Positions 24,741 to 39,371 of a DNA stretch of 64,000 bases are shown here, piece by piece. The DNA is from Burhinus oedicnemus. Its lineage: Eukaryota; Chordata; Aves; Charadriiformes; Burhinidae. The position numbers were made by a program, and so were the translations under genes. The first letter of the stretch is position 1; every line of letters begins with the position of its first letter. Location of the stretch: the NCBI GenBank assembly GCA_008921705.1, contig VFFE01007103.1, positions 222,387 to 286,386 on the forward strand. The letters are read 5' to 3'. The notes beneath the pieces were generated by a model. The model did no database searches. It saw only the letters and a list, made by a program, of their open reading frames with translations, and had not been told where the DNA came from.

Positions 24741-27700
24741 GCTGGAGATTACCAGGTGAAAGGTGCCATATTTTTATTTTGTTAAGTGTCAGAGCACTGG
24801 ACACATTCAGCACATTATTTAAAATGTACAGCTCTGCATTTGAAACACCTTATCCTATTTATACTTTTAATTTGATGTTACTTTTGCTATCGTTGCTAAA
24901 CATAAACCACCCACATATTAAGGACATTGATGTTCATAGTAGTCTAAGTCGTATCAGTGATTCAACCTGAACTTAGTGGTATAACCCATCAGTACTGCCG
25001 GTGCTCTTTGGACTCGATCACAACAAAGCAGCGTGAGGAGCGAAACCCATTTTTCTCTTGGCATCTGGTTCGGACCAAATCGACATTCGCCAGCTTGTGC
25101 AGTGGCTGAGGCACATGGGCTGCGTCCATGTGGTGTGCGGATCTTGTCTGCACTCTTCATTGGTGCCAAAGACCCTTTATCGGCTGTGCTGAGGGAGAAA
25201 AAAAGACGAGGATGTTGTGTGTGCTGGGAAGGAGAGAGAGAGGGAGAGGTCAGCTGTTTTCTCCAAAGGCATGAGCTTTCTCTAGTTTGTGGCAACTTCA
25301 AGTAGCCTGCTAACAAATCTGTGCTGCTGCTTCTGTTGCAGAAGGCTGTGGATGTCATGTCAGTGACTGCTTTCAGAGCAACCCCAGGGGCATGTGAGTG
25401 AACGTTTCCTCCAACTGTTGACATCTTGGTGGCCTCAGAAAGCTGGCCCCCTGTGGCTCATAATGGGATGTTGGCTGGATGAGATGAAACAGGGCGTTTA
25501 AACAAACCACTCTTGTTTTTCAGTTCTTGCTTGCATTCCTGCTTAGCTCTGTATATATCATATCACGTAACGCATCTACATCCTGTGAGGCATATATAAT
25601 TGATAGAAAAATATCTTTGATGGGAGTATGCAAAGAAATTCCGCTATTTTTTAAGCAAAACTGCCCCAAAATCTTTGCCCTGCTGCTGAGAGCGCTGAGA
25701 TGTTTTCCTTTACAGCTACAATGTGAGTACCATCAGGGGAGCACTGTGTGCCCCGGGGGTACGCATAAACTCCTGACCCTGCTTAAACTGTGTGGCACAT
25801 GACACCGGGCACATGTCAGCAACATTTGTGTGTTCAGCACCCCCCCATCCCAAACCATGTGTTGTAACACATCATTCATATCCAGCCGACCAGGGGTCCG
25901 GCAATAATGTTGCAATCACTGGTCCTGATCGCTTCCTGCCAAATAACAAACACAGCCTGTCCTCCCTAAAAATAGAGATCTTTCTTACTGCGCAGTAATC
26001 CCAGTGCCAGCACCACAACCATACCTCTCCACAGTCTGCTTCAAGTCTTAAAATATTTTTCTCCTACTTTCTTTCTGGCATAAAGCACAGTTTGGGAAAT
26101 CTATTAGAGCTATTCATTTTGTTTCGGGGAGCGCAGGGGTGCTAGTGTTTTATTAACACAGTAGCTCTGCTCAATGGCAACATCTGGTTTTCAGTGAGGT
26201 TTCGGGGTTTTTTTTTTTACTCCATTTTCCAGCTGTGTTGACTCAAGTCAGAAGGCAGTCAGCCACTTGTGAGATTGAAGTCTCCAAACACTTAAAGAGC
26301 TGAGATATTCTTTGAAACTCCCGAATCTTGGAAAATTAGGGCAGAATCTGACAATACCAATTTTTCCTCCGGAGGCTTCCAGCACTCACAGTTCTGGTTC
26401 CAGCCAGGACCAGGAAATTAAAAATCACATGGAAACTTTTGCAGCGCTTTCAGGATGGCTGTAGGTTAGATCTGCACGGAGGCAAAAAGTGCAAGAGGGA
26501 GACTTAGTTTTCCCAGGTTGTTTGTGTTGTGTTGGTCATGTATCCTGAAAGATGATTCATCCTGCTTGAGAAAACATGTAAGTCAAAAGAATAAAATCTA
26601 GGTTGTCTGGAGCAAAGAATGAAAATGCAGCTTTAGTGTCAAGGCATTAACAATTCATTAGGCTTACCTGTGTCCCAGCAGTGGGGCCAGCCAAGAGGCA
26701 GATACTCTTATAGCTAACACCGGCTGCGCGTCTGATGTACGTTATAAATCCCATCCCTTTGGGACTTTCGTTAGCCAGGTGTGGGTACGCGCCTGTGGCT
26801 TGAGCTACAACAGAGCAGGGAATGAGCGGTGAGAAGGACGCATAAAATGTGCTCCTCCACGCTGCTCGCCGGCTTTCCCGCTCTCTGCTCCCCAGCGCTG
26901 CCTGGCCCCCAGCCTTCCCCTGGCCCCAGCCCTGTGGCACCCTGATACATCTCAGGGAAAAGCTGAGGTACCTGAAAAGCTGTGACGGCCAACGGGGTAG
27001 CTCCGCTGCCACCTTGTCCACCATTGCGTCTGTCTTTGCTTCCTTCTCTCCATCCCGCAGCACCCGCTTTTTCTTCTTCTTCTCTTTTTGCTCATTTTGC
27101 ATTATTGAGCTTTCGTTCTCTGGTGGTGTTTTTGCCTCCTCTTTTTCACCTCTCAGCTCACCAGGCTCCTCATACAGGAGGAAAACAGCAAGCCATGCAA
27201 TACGGCCTTGTAAGCCACAACTAACGGCAGAATGAAAGGCAGAGGAGGGAGGGCAGCTTTAACACTCAGCATCCGAAAATTAGATTTTTGCTTTTTCTGT
27301 GGTCAGTTTTGTTAGAGGAGCTCTGGTTTTTTTTTTCCTGTCCCAGTTACCTGACTGAAGGCTGTGCCAGCTTGGGATGTGGACTTCAAGTCCAGGCTCT
27401 ACATCTGTGGCGCTGCCCAAACCCAGAGGAACTTCACTGATGCAGCAGAAGCTTGCCCAGAGCTAAGGTGATGTAGGTGGCGTTCACTGGCCATGAAGCC
27501 TCATGTTCTTGGTTTTAGTTATATCGCCCCAACTTTTGCCCTATTCTCAACCCTCATTTTTTTCCTGAAAAAAACCTAGCTGAACCTAAGAAAATCAGTC
27601 TGCAGAACAGGAACTGTTGAGTTGTTTTAGGGTTAAGTTACAACCGTGTTGGTTTTTTCCATGCAAGTATTTTTTTTTCCTTTCCCAGGCTGCTTGAGTC

Positions 27701-28040
27701 CTAAATTCCCCCTGTAAATCTGCTTTCTGTACCATCAGTTCTCAGAACAATGAACCACTTGATATACCTGATAAGAGTTAACATGAAAAATGAATAAATC
27801 ATTTGCTACTCCCTTTTCTTTTTTGCTGTAACTGGGTGTTGGTCTATAAAATGAAGGAAGTTACATTGAGCAGGAAGTTTAAAAATGCTTAGACAGATGT
27901 CATTAAAAAAAAAAATCAAAATTGGCTTCCTGCCAAGTGACTGTAATTAAAATTATTCTTCTTAGTGAGAAAAAAGCAGATGCAAAGGGAGGTTTCCTGT
28001 CTCTCAAAGTAGGAAATATAAATAACTGTTAGTCTCTCCT

Positions 28041-28087
28041 TTGTGTGTGCATGTGTGCACGCATGTGTGTTTGTGTGAGTGTGCATC
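28041..28087. repeat. TG-rich microsatellite (imperfect)
   Basis: About 47 bp of interrupted TG repeats with CA-complementary patches such as gtgtgcacgcatgtgtg. Alternating purine and pyrimidine here could adopt Z-DNA. Confidence 0.8.
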
Positions 28088-28353
28088 TTACTGTAGGACT
28101 CTTGCTTATTTCTGAAGTGGCTTGTGATTGAAAACTTTAGTCAATACCATGTGGATGGGTGCTTTATTAATCTATCCTTTTTTTGGTCTTGTTTTTAAAT
28201 TAGATCTTTGTTGAAATATAATGTATATAAATTGCAGTATATAAATTGCCCTTTCTGTATTACAGATTACTCAAATGGCTGCTCTTACAGAAAAGAACAG
28301 TAAATTTCTGTGTACAGTGTTGAAGGGAGAACAGGATGTGGGTGGGTGTACAC

Positions 28354-28375
28354 ATGTGTATATAGCTATACACAT
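28354..28375. repeat. Perfect 9-bp-arm hairpin within a TATAGCTA cluster
   Basis: Arms atgtgtata and tatacacat pair perfectly around a tagc loop. Three more tagctata-like units follow to about 28,401, forming an AT-rich self-complementary patch. Confidence 0.75.
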
Positions 28376-31300
28376 CGTATAGCTATAGCTGATAGCTATA
28401 TTAATTTAGAAACCAACGCAGTTAATGCCATGCAACTTCCTAGCATACATGGAAGTATAGAAATATAAAACTGCTTCTATCAGCATAACTTCTTTTTTCC
28501 TGTACAAGCATCTTTAGTTTGATATAATGCCTTTGCATTATACTTTAATTTCATTTTAATTACAAATGTTTCTCATCTGATATAATTATACAAATTCTAA
28601 AACAGTCTATTAGCCAAATTAGGCAAGCCTGCCATCGGGGGATGTGCTCTATGGCTCCTTTCTGTCACCACTGTTTAAAAGGGGGCTGATTCCGCTTCTC
28701 TCCCATGCATAGATAGGCTAATGACTTACATAGGTTGAAGAAATTCTATCAATCCATTTACTGTGTGTTTTTCAGATGTTGCACGGAAGTTTGTAGTTTT
28801 GTTTCTTTTTAAAAAGAAGTTCCCTTTGAGGAATTGCAGAGAAGGCACGGACATGTGTTTCAGTGTTGATCCATGAGAACTGGTAGATGTTGGTGAAGAA
28901 GCAATACCCCTTGACAGCTGCTAAGGCTCCTACCAAGCATGTTAGTTTGTGTAGAGTGTGCTCCATGTATGTATCTGGATGGGACATTGTTTACTGTTTT
29001 TAGCAGCCTCACGTTTACACAGGTCAGACATACTGTGTGCGTCTTCCACCAACACTCATTTATGCGCCTTGTTACTGCATATCTGCATTGAGATGTACTA
29101 CAGCATAAATACAGTTCCCTGGCAAAAGCGTCCTGGTAATATTGTTTCTTCTCCTCATTGTATTGGGATAAATGAGTCCGCTGAAAGGAGTCAGTAAAAG
29201 TGCACTTGTACTGACGTGGGGTTTCCTGATTTATTATGCTATTGAACGTTTTTAAGTAGACTATGCTTGAATTTACCTCCACCTCTGAAAGTACGGTTTA
29301 GCGCCAGCACCATTCTACCAATCGGTACATACCTCTCTAACGTGTATCAGATAGCATATGAACACAAATGTGCTATACAGATACATGTGTGTGTGCAGTG
29401 CCTCGGTTTGATATTAAGTACATGAAATGAGGAGTAAGATGCAGCAGATAAGCCCCCCAGTATATTTTGGGGATGATGATCGCAGGCAGGCATATCTCTC
29501 CTTTTCCATGAGTGCACTACAATACAGAGGAATAGGTTAATTTTACTACTGTTTTCTTCAGGACTCCACAACTGCCCAGCTTCTGTTTGTGGGCCAACTG
29601 GTCTCAATGCAGTAAGGTATCTGCAGCAAGAACTACTGCTTATATTCATAAACCCTGACTGACCTGAATATCAGAAGCTGGATGGCATGCTTGTACAGTG
29701 TGTACTGACCTTTATAAACAATTCCTCCATGATTTTGGTGGCTCTGAGTGGTCCTAGAAAAAACTTTCCTTGGAACAGATAGTAGAATTCACTTCTGTGT
29801 TTTGAGTTGCCAGATTATCTGGCAAGAGAGCTGCTAAAAAGAGGGTACGAGAACAGATGAAAAAAAGCGAGTACATGCCTGCTGCAAGCAATAGAGCAAC
29901 TGGCACCCACTGAGCAGGAGTAGCGGTGATGTGAAAGCATGCAAGAGGAATATGGACATGAACATCCTATGGGTGTTGCAGGGCTGTGAGAGCAAAGAGA
30001 GTTCTAATTGCTCAGAGAAATATAGAGGGACTAGTCCGAATGGACGGGTAATGTAGGCTTGGAGGTGAGATCAGGTTACAAAATCTATCCCCAAGAACGC
30101 TGTAGGAAACGTTAGCAACAGCTAAGCTTACAGCTCTTTCAGAAAATGAAACAGAAACATTTTAAACTCACAATCCACTTTACAGTGCAGCCCAAGGCCA
30201 TAGGTAATCCATCTCTGCCAATCCTAGGATGTCCCCAGTAAGCACATGTTTAAGAACTGCATTTCAACAAACCTTCTTGTGTCCTGAAAAGAGATTCCTG
30301 TCTCTGTTGAAATCCAGAGGACCTATGAAAAAGTAGGGAAGGTCAAATGTACAGCACAAACCATGAGAAATCCCTTGTTGTTCCTCCAGTCCTGATGCTG
30401 TGGCTCTTCTGGAGGGCAGTTTGCCTAAATCTAATCCAGTTGGGTTTGCAGTTATGTCTGCTACTGCTAGGAGAAGTCTACCAAATGCACCTTTCAGAGA
30501 CGTCCCAGGCTATCTGCTGGAGAGGTTTTATTGCTGCTTCCAAAGTGGGAAGGGGAGCCACGGCGGGATTAAATGGGCACTTCTGTGGCAGCACCCACAG
30601 CTCCCAGATTCTTGTCTGATGTCCTAGGCTCTGAATCAGCAAATGCTTAAACTCTTGCCTTACTTGAAGCTGCTGAGCCATTACATGGAGAAGATAAGAC
30701 AGTCTCTGCTGTTGGCAGTGATGCCTTCCTTGCATGCTTCCCCTGGTAGTGGCGCGGTATGTCTGCATTTGGGGAGAGGTGCTGTGAGGGGAAGGGAATG
30801 GGACAGTTTTATTTGGGGTGGGCAGAGGGAGGAATGATCCTTCTTCTTCTAAGAGCGTCAGAAAATAGACCAATGCTTTTCACTCTTGTGCTGTTCTGCT
30901 GCAGACATTTTGTGAGCAGGAAAGGCAAGCAATGGGGTTTTTTGTTGGCATTTTGGCAAAGCATTTTCATGAGCCCAGCTTCCCATTGAAGACATCTGTT
31001 TAAGTTCCCAACCCAGGATAACAAGCAGATCTGGGCAAATGTTTAGGGCTGTGTTTTTCCAGCAGGTTTGCTTACGTTTCGTACATGTGGTTCCAGGGAT
31101 GGGTAACACGTGCCCTGAGCAGGGCTAGCCACTGCTTTCAGCTGAAACCCGTGTTTTGTGTCCGGCGCATGGGAAGGAGATTGCATTCCTGAGGAGCTCT
31201 TTTGAGGAGTGCTAAGTAAACAATAAATCTCTCCACAATGGAATTTATTCTGAGTGAATTATCAGGGTTAAAAAAATACTCTGTTGCTTTCAGCTCTTAT

Positions 31301-34109
31301 CTTTGTTTACCATATCACCAAGGACAGTGACCTGCCTTTGTGCCCTAATACTGAACTGTCAGCAAGAGGGACAGGAAATGCTGCCTTCTCTATAGGCTCA
31401 GCATATAGGCTTAATGAGAAGAATAACATCTTAGCAGTGGTTGTTGGTTTTGCTCAGTTTGGTTTATTCTCTTTTGTTGTCTTACTTCAGCAAACCTAGA
31501 TAATCCTAGAGAAAGGCCTTTGTGCCAAATTTCTACACTCTGTAATTTAGTGACCTTCAGATATTTAAACATTATTAAAAGCAAGTCGAGCTGACAAAAG
31601 AGCCTATATCCTTTTCATTTCCCATCGAGCCAAGCATGCTGCATCCTGTCTGGAGCCCAGCCGCAGGCAGCACTCTGGGAACAGCAACCATCTTTCAGCT
31701 CGAGCAAGGAGGGAGCATGCCGACACTGAGAAGAGCACCAGCTTCATCCCTTGCTGCGGTAACACCGGGTTCACGGAAAGCCCCATTCCTCCTGGGTCAC
31801 CTGATTAATAACTCCCCTTAATGAAATAACTGCATGATGGAAAAAATAATCAAATAGGGAAGCACTGTCCAGGCTGGAGCAGAGATGTGCTGGTAGCACC
31901 ACACATGGTGGAGTGGCGTTGCCTTGTCCCAACAGTATCCCCTCTGGATTTTGGGGAGCGCAGGACATGAGAGCGGCATGAGCCTGACTTCTGCACCCTG
32001 ACACTGGCTGCAGGAGCCCGTCCTGGCGTGTGCTCAGGGAGCACTTTTGATGCGGCTCCTCTTCCAGGATTCCCATAGCAGCAGCAATTTCCCTGCACGG
32101 TTCTCTTTTCATAATTTGAGAGGGCAGAGGTGTGGGAAGCAGGGAGGATCCCCATGGATCCCAACCTCTGTTTGGGACCCAAAGGCATCGTAGATAGATA
32201 AATCTTGAAAGCAGATACCTTAAACTTCAAATTACAACTATTTTTTTCCATGCAAAGGTAGGCAAACAGTGAGTTTCTTTGCCTGTTTGTTGCTGATGTG
32301 TGGGTGAGTGTGTAACACCCATTACAACATTTTTCCCCCAGCCATTGCACATCATAAAGCAAAGCTTTAATGGTGGGTTAAGTTCACTTCTTTATTTACA
32401 CAGAAGGAATGTGTAAAACTTCTGTTCCGCTAGTCTGTCCACAATTTTGTTGTCCATTCAAGATTCACCTTTATTACATATAATATCAGTATGAACTGCC
32501 AAGACTTACCTTACCCATGACTTAAAAAAAATTAAAAAAAAAAAAAGCAGTGTAGTTACTGTTAGTACCATGTAATGATCAGGCTTTGAACAGGAGCATC
32601 ATATATTGCCTGTCTCTGAGCATGCCAGCAGTATACACACAGTCTCATGATTAAGGTTTACTGGTCTTATTAAAAGTGCTGGAGGAGAGGAAGAGACTTT
32701 CCCAAATTCGCTAAGAAAGCTGCATCAGGACTTGACCTCCTGACTGCGAGCCCCGTGGCTTCGCCACACAACGGCTACTCCCCGCGCTCCTCCTGCCCTC
32801 GCAATAATGTGCCTGGAATCTGACCCCGCATTTCCCGCTGTCACGTTGGTATCAGCTGGAGATAAATGAAGCCTTTTGTTAACTTGTTCCTTGCTTTGCA
32901 GGCTGCTTTTCTCTTCTGATTTAAAGAAGAGGCAGTGGTGATGTGGCACTCAGGCAGAGCTACGTACACACACTTAACTGTCAGCACGGTATTTGTAATA
33001 TACTGGCCAAAGTGTCTCTTATGGTAGAGATGAGACAAGACTCCATTATAAGGAAGACAGAAGGGATTTTTCTCTCAAGTCCACTGGAAGCAGAGAACAA
33101 GCCGTGGTCTGCCCTGGCTCTTCAGCTCCCAGCCTGTGTAGTACCAAGGAGCAAAAGTGGTGACGTGCATATGCAGAACACAAAAAAAAGCCTTCCCACA
33201 TCCTGACCTAGATAAATAGGACTTGGAATGAATTTTCTGACTTTGCAGCACCGACACTTTGAATCTTCTGAAATTTAAAGACTGGATATTTTTTTTAGTT
33301 ATTTTTATGCCGTTTCAACTTGATGAATGTGTTGCAGAAAATACACATGCATACATGTGTGCGCACATGAAGAGAGGCCAAAAGTACTAATACCAATCTC
33401 TCTTACTGTGCCATAATGTGAAAGGCATGGGAAGCCAAAGTGTTAGGAAAAGCAGTGGGTATGGACAAAAGTGCAAGATGTTCTGGCTCTTCTGAGCTGC
33501 ATCACAAATGCCTTGGGAGCTAAGGCAGGGAAAAACACGAGGTTGCTCTGAGTTACGCTGGCAGAAGGCAGGTCCAAGTATGCAAGAGGTGCAAAAGGGA
33601 ATCGCATCCACTTGCAGTTTTTTCCAACATGTTTCTTACAAGAGGTGTAACTCGGGCAGAATAGGATCCCAAGTAACCTGCTTTCTAGAATCTTTTCCTT
33701 CAGAATTGATCATAACTCCGGGTTTTTTTAGTGCATCATAGGTATTACATGACTACTTGGGACTACCAAGATGTTGCATGATGTTATTTAAACTAGAGCA
33801 GCAAAGTTTGAAGAGCACCAATGTGCTGTTGGCTTTGTGATTATCCTGCTTGCTCGCTAGAAAGAATTGTGGGTTTCTTTACACACATGGAAGTCAAAGA
33901 AATAATAAGCACCCTTCATCAGTCAGATAGTCTCTATTTATACATCAGGGTAGGTGTGGGAAGCGTGAAATCCTGTTTTTTCTCTGTTTTTTCTTGCTGA
34001 TTTTAATTTTTTACTTTTTAATTAAATTTCTTCATTTAGAGTCACACAGCTGTCTGGGCTTCAGCCATAGATAAGTGGATCTGCGTACGACAGCAGCAAC
34101 CAAAATTTA

Positions 34110-34160
34110 TCTTTCTTTTCCCTCTCTCCCCCTCACTTCCTCCCTTCCCCCTCCCTCCAC
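34110..34160. repeat. Polypyrimidine tract
   Basis: About 50 bp of nearly pure C/T (ctttcttttccctctctccc onward). It is followed some 50 bp later by a C-rich run (cacccccccaccccccaatt). Confidence 0.75.
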
Positions 34161-37100
34161 CAGTACCCAGTAGAAACAAAATGCTATATATAGACTCAGC
34201 ACAATTTCACACCCCCCCACCCCCCAATTACTTTGTCTGCATGTTTCAGTTTTGTTCTCTGTCAAGCTTTGCCAAGGTACCAAGTTTGGCATTTTCAGAG
34301 GAGGTTGGATACTTAATCCCCGAGGCCCCTCTTCCAGTAATATCCCCCACCACCACCCTCCCCAAACATGTGCTACAAAACCATGGGCACTCTGAGGGGC
34401 AGCGTACCACAGGGATCAGCTCGTGCTTATGTGATGTTTATTCACGTGAAATTCCCGGTCTTGTCGACTTTTTTGGTTTTTTAAAGGTCTGTGTGATTCA
34501 AGCCGAGCGCTAGCAGCAGATGGCCAAAGGGCAGGCAGGGATGGCCCATGGTGCTCTGTAAATGGAATATTACCAGCATCCTGCCTTCACACTGGAAGTC
34601 TCCGGGTATTTGTTTTGTACTCTCTCAAATCACTCGACACTGAAGTCAGGTGTATAACCAGAATCTCATCTTTCATTATTAAAACAAAAAACAACCAATA
34701 AAAGAAAAAAAAAAGGAAGGAAAAAGATTTCTAGTTGAAAAGGTAAGACTGAAAACATGAATCCTGGTTCAAAAGCCAGAAGGCAAATGAAGTTCAAAAT
34801 ATTATTATTTGTCATAAATCTCATGTGTTTTCCAGCCAATTTCTCAGTATGCTGGGGCCTCGCTCATAAAGTTTGAGCAATCGGGGTTGGTAATATTCTG
34901 AGTATGCCTAGCTGCTTTTGTGCATGTGACAGGACCTTTACAGGAAGAGCCTACAGCTGTGCTCCATCTTTGTACTCTCAGAAAATCCCCCTGTCCCACA
35001 AATTAGCGCATCTATAGGTATCTATAGATCCTTGTGCCACAACTCATGGTAAAAAGGCCAAAGGATACCGTATCTGGTTAGGTATTTTATATGGGAAAAA
35101 TTTCTAGGAACCCCCCTGCAGACCACTATGGCTTATGCACGTTTCTGGCTTTTCCGTGCTGAATGATTCAGCAGACGCGTCACTTTGTGGGTGCCACCTT
35201 TGTGTCTCAGCAGCATTTTGATGAGTGGCCTCCACGTCAGGGCTGGCTCAAATCCAGATGGGTACCACCATGTTAGGCAGGTTCTCCTGGGTCTCCACAC
35301 TGCATCCCAGAGCTTTTGTGACTGGAGAGGTCAGGACAGAGCTTTGAAAAAGAAGAAGAAAGGACAATACTGGGTATTAAAGTACTGTGGCCATAAGTGA
35401 AATGAGAGCACAGAGGTGAGGTGCGAGGAATTGTAAAAATAAGGGTGTCCTTGGAAATACGGAGAGGTAGATGAGCAAGGTGACCAGGAACCGAGACAGG
35501 AAAGGGTCAGGTTCAAGAAGCAAAAATATCCTTGAGAAGCAAGAGAGAAAGAACAGCAAATTGGTCTTCACACCAGGATCGTTGTGGGACTGTGAGGTAA
35601 TAAATAAATAAAGGCCAAAGCAGCTTACTCATAAAGCAGAAGAAATCGTGAGCAATACTTTCCATTTGCCTTCCCCGTAAAGTCTTATATCATCCTAAAA
35701 CATGCTAGAAATGACCTTGTTCAGATTACAAATGAATTCTGTATTTTCTCACTGCTGACCCTGTGACTTCATCCTGCAGCTTTTTGAGTTGTGGTTTTTT
35801 TTTCCCTTCACTCCCGAGTGCTCACAAGGGCAAGCGATTCAGTACAAGCAGAGGGGCTTCCTACCTGTGGCAGTACACAGTGCCCCTCAAACAGCTGCGC
35901 TTCCCGGGTCTGTCCTCAGCTGGTGCGGATCGGTATAGTTCCGCTGACTCTGTGATTCAGGTCTGTGCTAAAGGAGACCATGAAAGATGTGGCCTCCCAA
36001 AGTGCATGCTGTTCTTTTTAATCTCTTCTCCAATATGCATCTTTAAACGTCAGAAAGACCCAGGTGTCAGTTTCTCTTCTTGTCTTCTCTTCAGTTTTTG
36101 TGGATCACTTGGACACTGATAATTGCAGAAGAATCCCAGATAAAAAATTAAATTTTTGGTTTTCCTTCCTGGGATTAAGGACAGGAAGGCTCTCCTGGGG
36201 GAGCCCCCAGTGAAGTTTTTCCACTGGCCTTTTTTGATTGGAAACGTTCCCACAATTTGGATACAGTTTGAGTGTCATTGCAGAGGTCCAGTTGGCCCTC
36301 AAATAACCTACTGTGCCTATCAGTGTAATTGGGACCAAGTCATTGTGTGAAGTAAATCATAAACAGATGGACAGCCGTGCCATGCTGCTCTACAAAGGGT
36401 AGAGGAAAGCAAAGACACAAAACAGCGCCAGAACATGACACCATGATGGCTTCACTAAATCTAAGCGTGAACAGGCTTAGGGAAATTTGTGTGTTCCCAG
36501 ATGGAGAAGAGATAGAGTAAAGGAAGAAAGGGAAAGAAATCCTTGAATAGGCGCCTGCCAGGATTCGTCGCAGACAGCTTTATCTGAATATCTAGAGAGG
36601 TTTGTCATAGGATAGTGTCATGGTAGCAGACACCCCTGCTCACAGCCAGCTCCCCACTGAGCTTGGGGTAGTGAGTTTTTGGACTGGCATGGAGGGTTTT
36701 TAACAATCCTCCTCATGCATTGGAGGGAGAAAACACAAAAGCTGTTTCAAGTGCCATCAAGTTTTTTCACATACCAATTGTAAATTGCTTTGTTGTACCC
36801 AAGGCAGTCAGCACTTTCCAGAGGGAGCAGAAGAGGAAAAGGCATTGAATAGCTTTGGTGAGAAAAGAAATTTTTCCGCTTTCTTTCTCCATTTTTCATA
36901 TTTTCAGCTAAAATGTGAGAAGTTTCAACAGGAACACACTTTTTCCCTCATGCCTTGTAGAAAGGCCATATGCTAAAATTTGTAGCTAGGACTCACGTGG
37001 CTTTTATCTGTAGATTTTACCTGTATGAGGTAGGAGGTGCAGAAGTCTACAGCAAAGAACTGGAGCTTTGACACCAGAAAAGCTTCTTTACTTTCTGTAC

Positions 37101-38730
37101 TTTTAGTACCATCGGTTTCTCAAGGACAGGCTGAGCCCTGAGTTATGATCTTGGCAGCTAAAAACAAACAAAGCTCCTTTTTGTTTAAGACATATTTAAA
37201 TGCCTTGCAACAGATTTCTTTCTTTTTTGGTCATTCTAAGTCTATGCATTGGGAGCAGTATTGACCTGCTTACTCACAGAAGTCACGCTGAGGCTGAAAA
37301 AAAAAATCAGGCTACTTATGATGGCTCGAGTTGGTGGGTGCTTGACTCTTAAGGTTGTGAATTGTTGCTCTCAGTCTTCAACACCTCTGCTGGCCCCTTG
37401 TGTGCAGGGAGGGAGTATTTACCAGGAGCACCTCACACATGCATTTGGAAGATGACCAACTAATTAATGTTTGCTAAACGCTTCGCGAGCCTCTGGGGAA
37501 AAGCAACTATGGAAAGGCAAAGTTTTATTATTGTTGTACTGCACCTAATGTACATAAAATGTTTTCAGGGCATCAGGCGCTACATAAATGTTGTATGGTA
37601 TTAAAACTGACCTGCCCTTGTCGGAGCAAATAATAATTACGCTGAGTGATGGGAGAATCTTGCAGTTTCTTTGCTGTGAATGTTTGCCTGTTTACTAATT
37701 CAGGAAAGGTCTCATCCAGAAACTGCTGAAGCCAATGACTTAAGCAGCCACTGGCTCAAGCCCATATTCAAGTGTCTGCAGAAGGGCGAATTACCGAAGT
37801 AATTTATTTTGTGTAAAGCTCTGCTCTCCTCATAGGTTGGTCCGTGCTCTCTAGGGCGTATTTCTTCAAACTGCAGGTCTGGGGCTGAGCCACCTCTCAG
37901 TCCGTAAGGCTGCCAAGCATACGAGGCCATAGAGATGAAGAACAACCGAAGAGGACCTCACTACGTAGCCCATATGATAGCCTCTATTTGCAGCATGAAA
38001 ATTCATGCTGATGCCTTTTAATATAAACATAACATGAGGAAATGAACATTTGATTAAACTAAACACACGGGCCTTTTATACGCAAGGCCCTAATTTAAAG
38101 CACTGTCACCTCCATACAGAAAATACCAGCTGGAGCAGGAATGATTAAATTAAATCATCTGGTGCTTATGTGATACCATGAATGTCTGCTGAGAGGCGAA
38201 AAAAATCCCTCCTCTTTATTCCCGTAGATCTGCAGCAACCACCAAGGGACACTTCTATAGCAGGAAGGATTAAGTCTTGCACGAACTTCAGTGCTTAATG
38301 TGCTTTGGACTGGTGACATGCCCTTCGGACAGACCTACCCCAGTTTTATAATTCTCTTTCTCAGCCCGTTGGGCCTCTGGCAGTCCTTTCTCCTGTTTAA
38401 TTTCCTCCTTGCCTCCCTCCCACTGGGATCCTTCACCATTCAGCATTTCTGCCACCCAAGTAGAAATTTTGATTGTGTCAGACAAGTGTAGAAAAAGAGA
38501 CTTTTGAGCCTCGGTGGGCTGAGGAGAGAACCGGGGGGGATTTCTTGGGAGCTGAGTAGTTTTTAAGGAGGCGAGAGACGGGCAGTCTCTGTGCCTCTGA
38601 TGGGCTTAGCCTGCTACAATGCATGGCCAGGGATTATATCGCATCCACAAATAGCTGGAGCGAGGCACGCATTGCATACAGGTAGGGAGCCACTTCTGGA
38701 GAGGAGCTACTCCTCCCCACCAAACCTAAG

Positions 38731-38757
38731 TTTAAAAAAAAAAAAAAAAAGAAAAGG
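38731..38757. repeat. A-rich tract
   Basis: About 18 A residues, then gaaaagg. It could be the tail of an old retroposed sequence, but no source element is recognised to its left. Confidence 0.6.
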
Positions 38758-39371
38758 TATAGTGAGGGTTGTTGTGTATTAAAAGCTGCCTGGCCAGGCA
38801 GGCGCTATCAGCACACTGGGGACCTGCCCCTTCCTTTGTCACAGCGGAGCGCCCCAGGTGCCCAGTCTCACTCCCAGTTATTTACTCGCTTTTTGTTCAA
38901 GGGCACCCACTTCTCTTGGCACGGGAATCTGGGACTCGGTGGAGCTGACAAATTTACAAAACCGAGATTGAAACAGATTTTTTCCTTCTTTCTTTTTATT
39001 TGTAGCTTGCCTCATAAAGGATTTCTTTAGTGATTTTCTTCTCTTTTCCTGCTTTTTTTTCCCCAGATCTTCTACCTGATGGCACTCATTCTGTTCTTGC
39101 TGATCACCATGTGTCAGTAGTAATGTAGGTGGAAGAGAATTTCTGACTGTTTTGGTTGCAGCTTTTGTGTTTATCTGTTTGGTTTTGGGACACTGTTCAG
39201 TTTCAGGAAGTATTTTTATCTCACGGAAGTTTCCTTGTGAACAGCGATGCTACGAAGACCTTGTTTTAGCACCGTGAAAGCTACTGGAGGTAGTGCAGGT
39301 CTGTCTTCTGTCAGGAGCTAAAGTCTTTGATTCGAAAAGCAAAGTAACATTAAAGAGAGTTGACATTGGTG

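Noticed and set aside
24954..25424. Minus-strand open frame of 156 codons
   Set aside because: No recognisable family or repeating motif, and it overlaps a + strand frame of similar quality. Taken as chance.
26647..27235. Overlapping open frames on both strands of about 130-150 codons
   Set aside because: They follow a C/T-rich, GC-rich patch that lowers stop frequency on both strands. Low-complexity translation with Phe/Ser or Lys runs.
31850..32362. Minus-strand open frame of 170 codons
   Set aside because: It is the longest in the window but has no domain, no splice or promoter context and skewed composition. It lies in a GC-richer patch where stops are rare.
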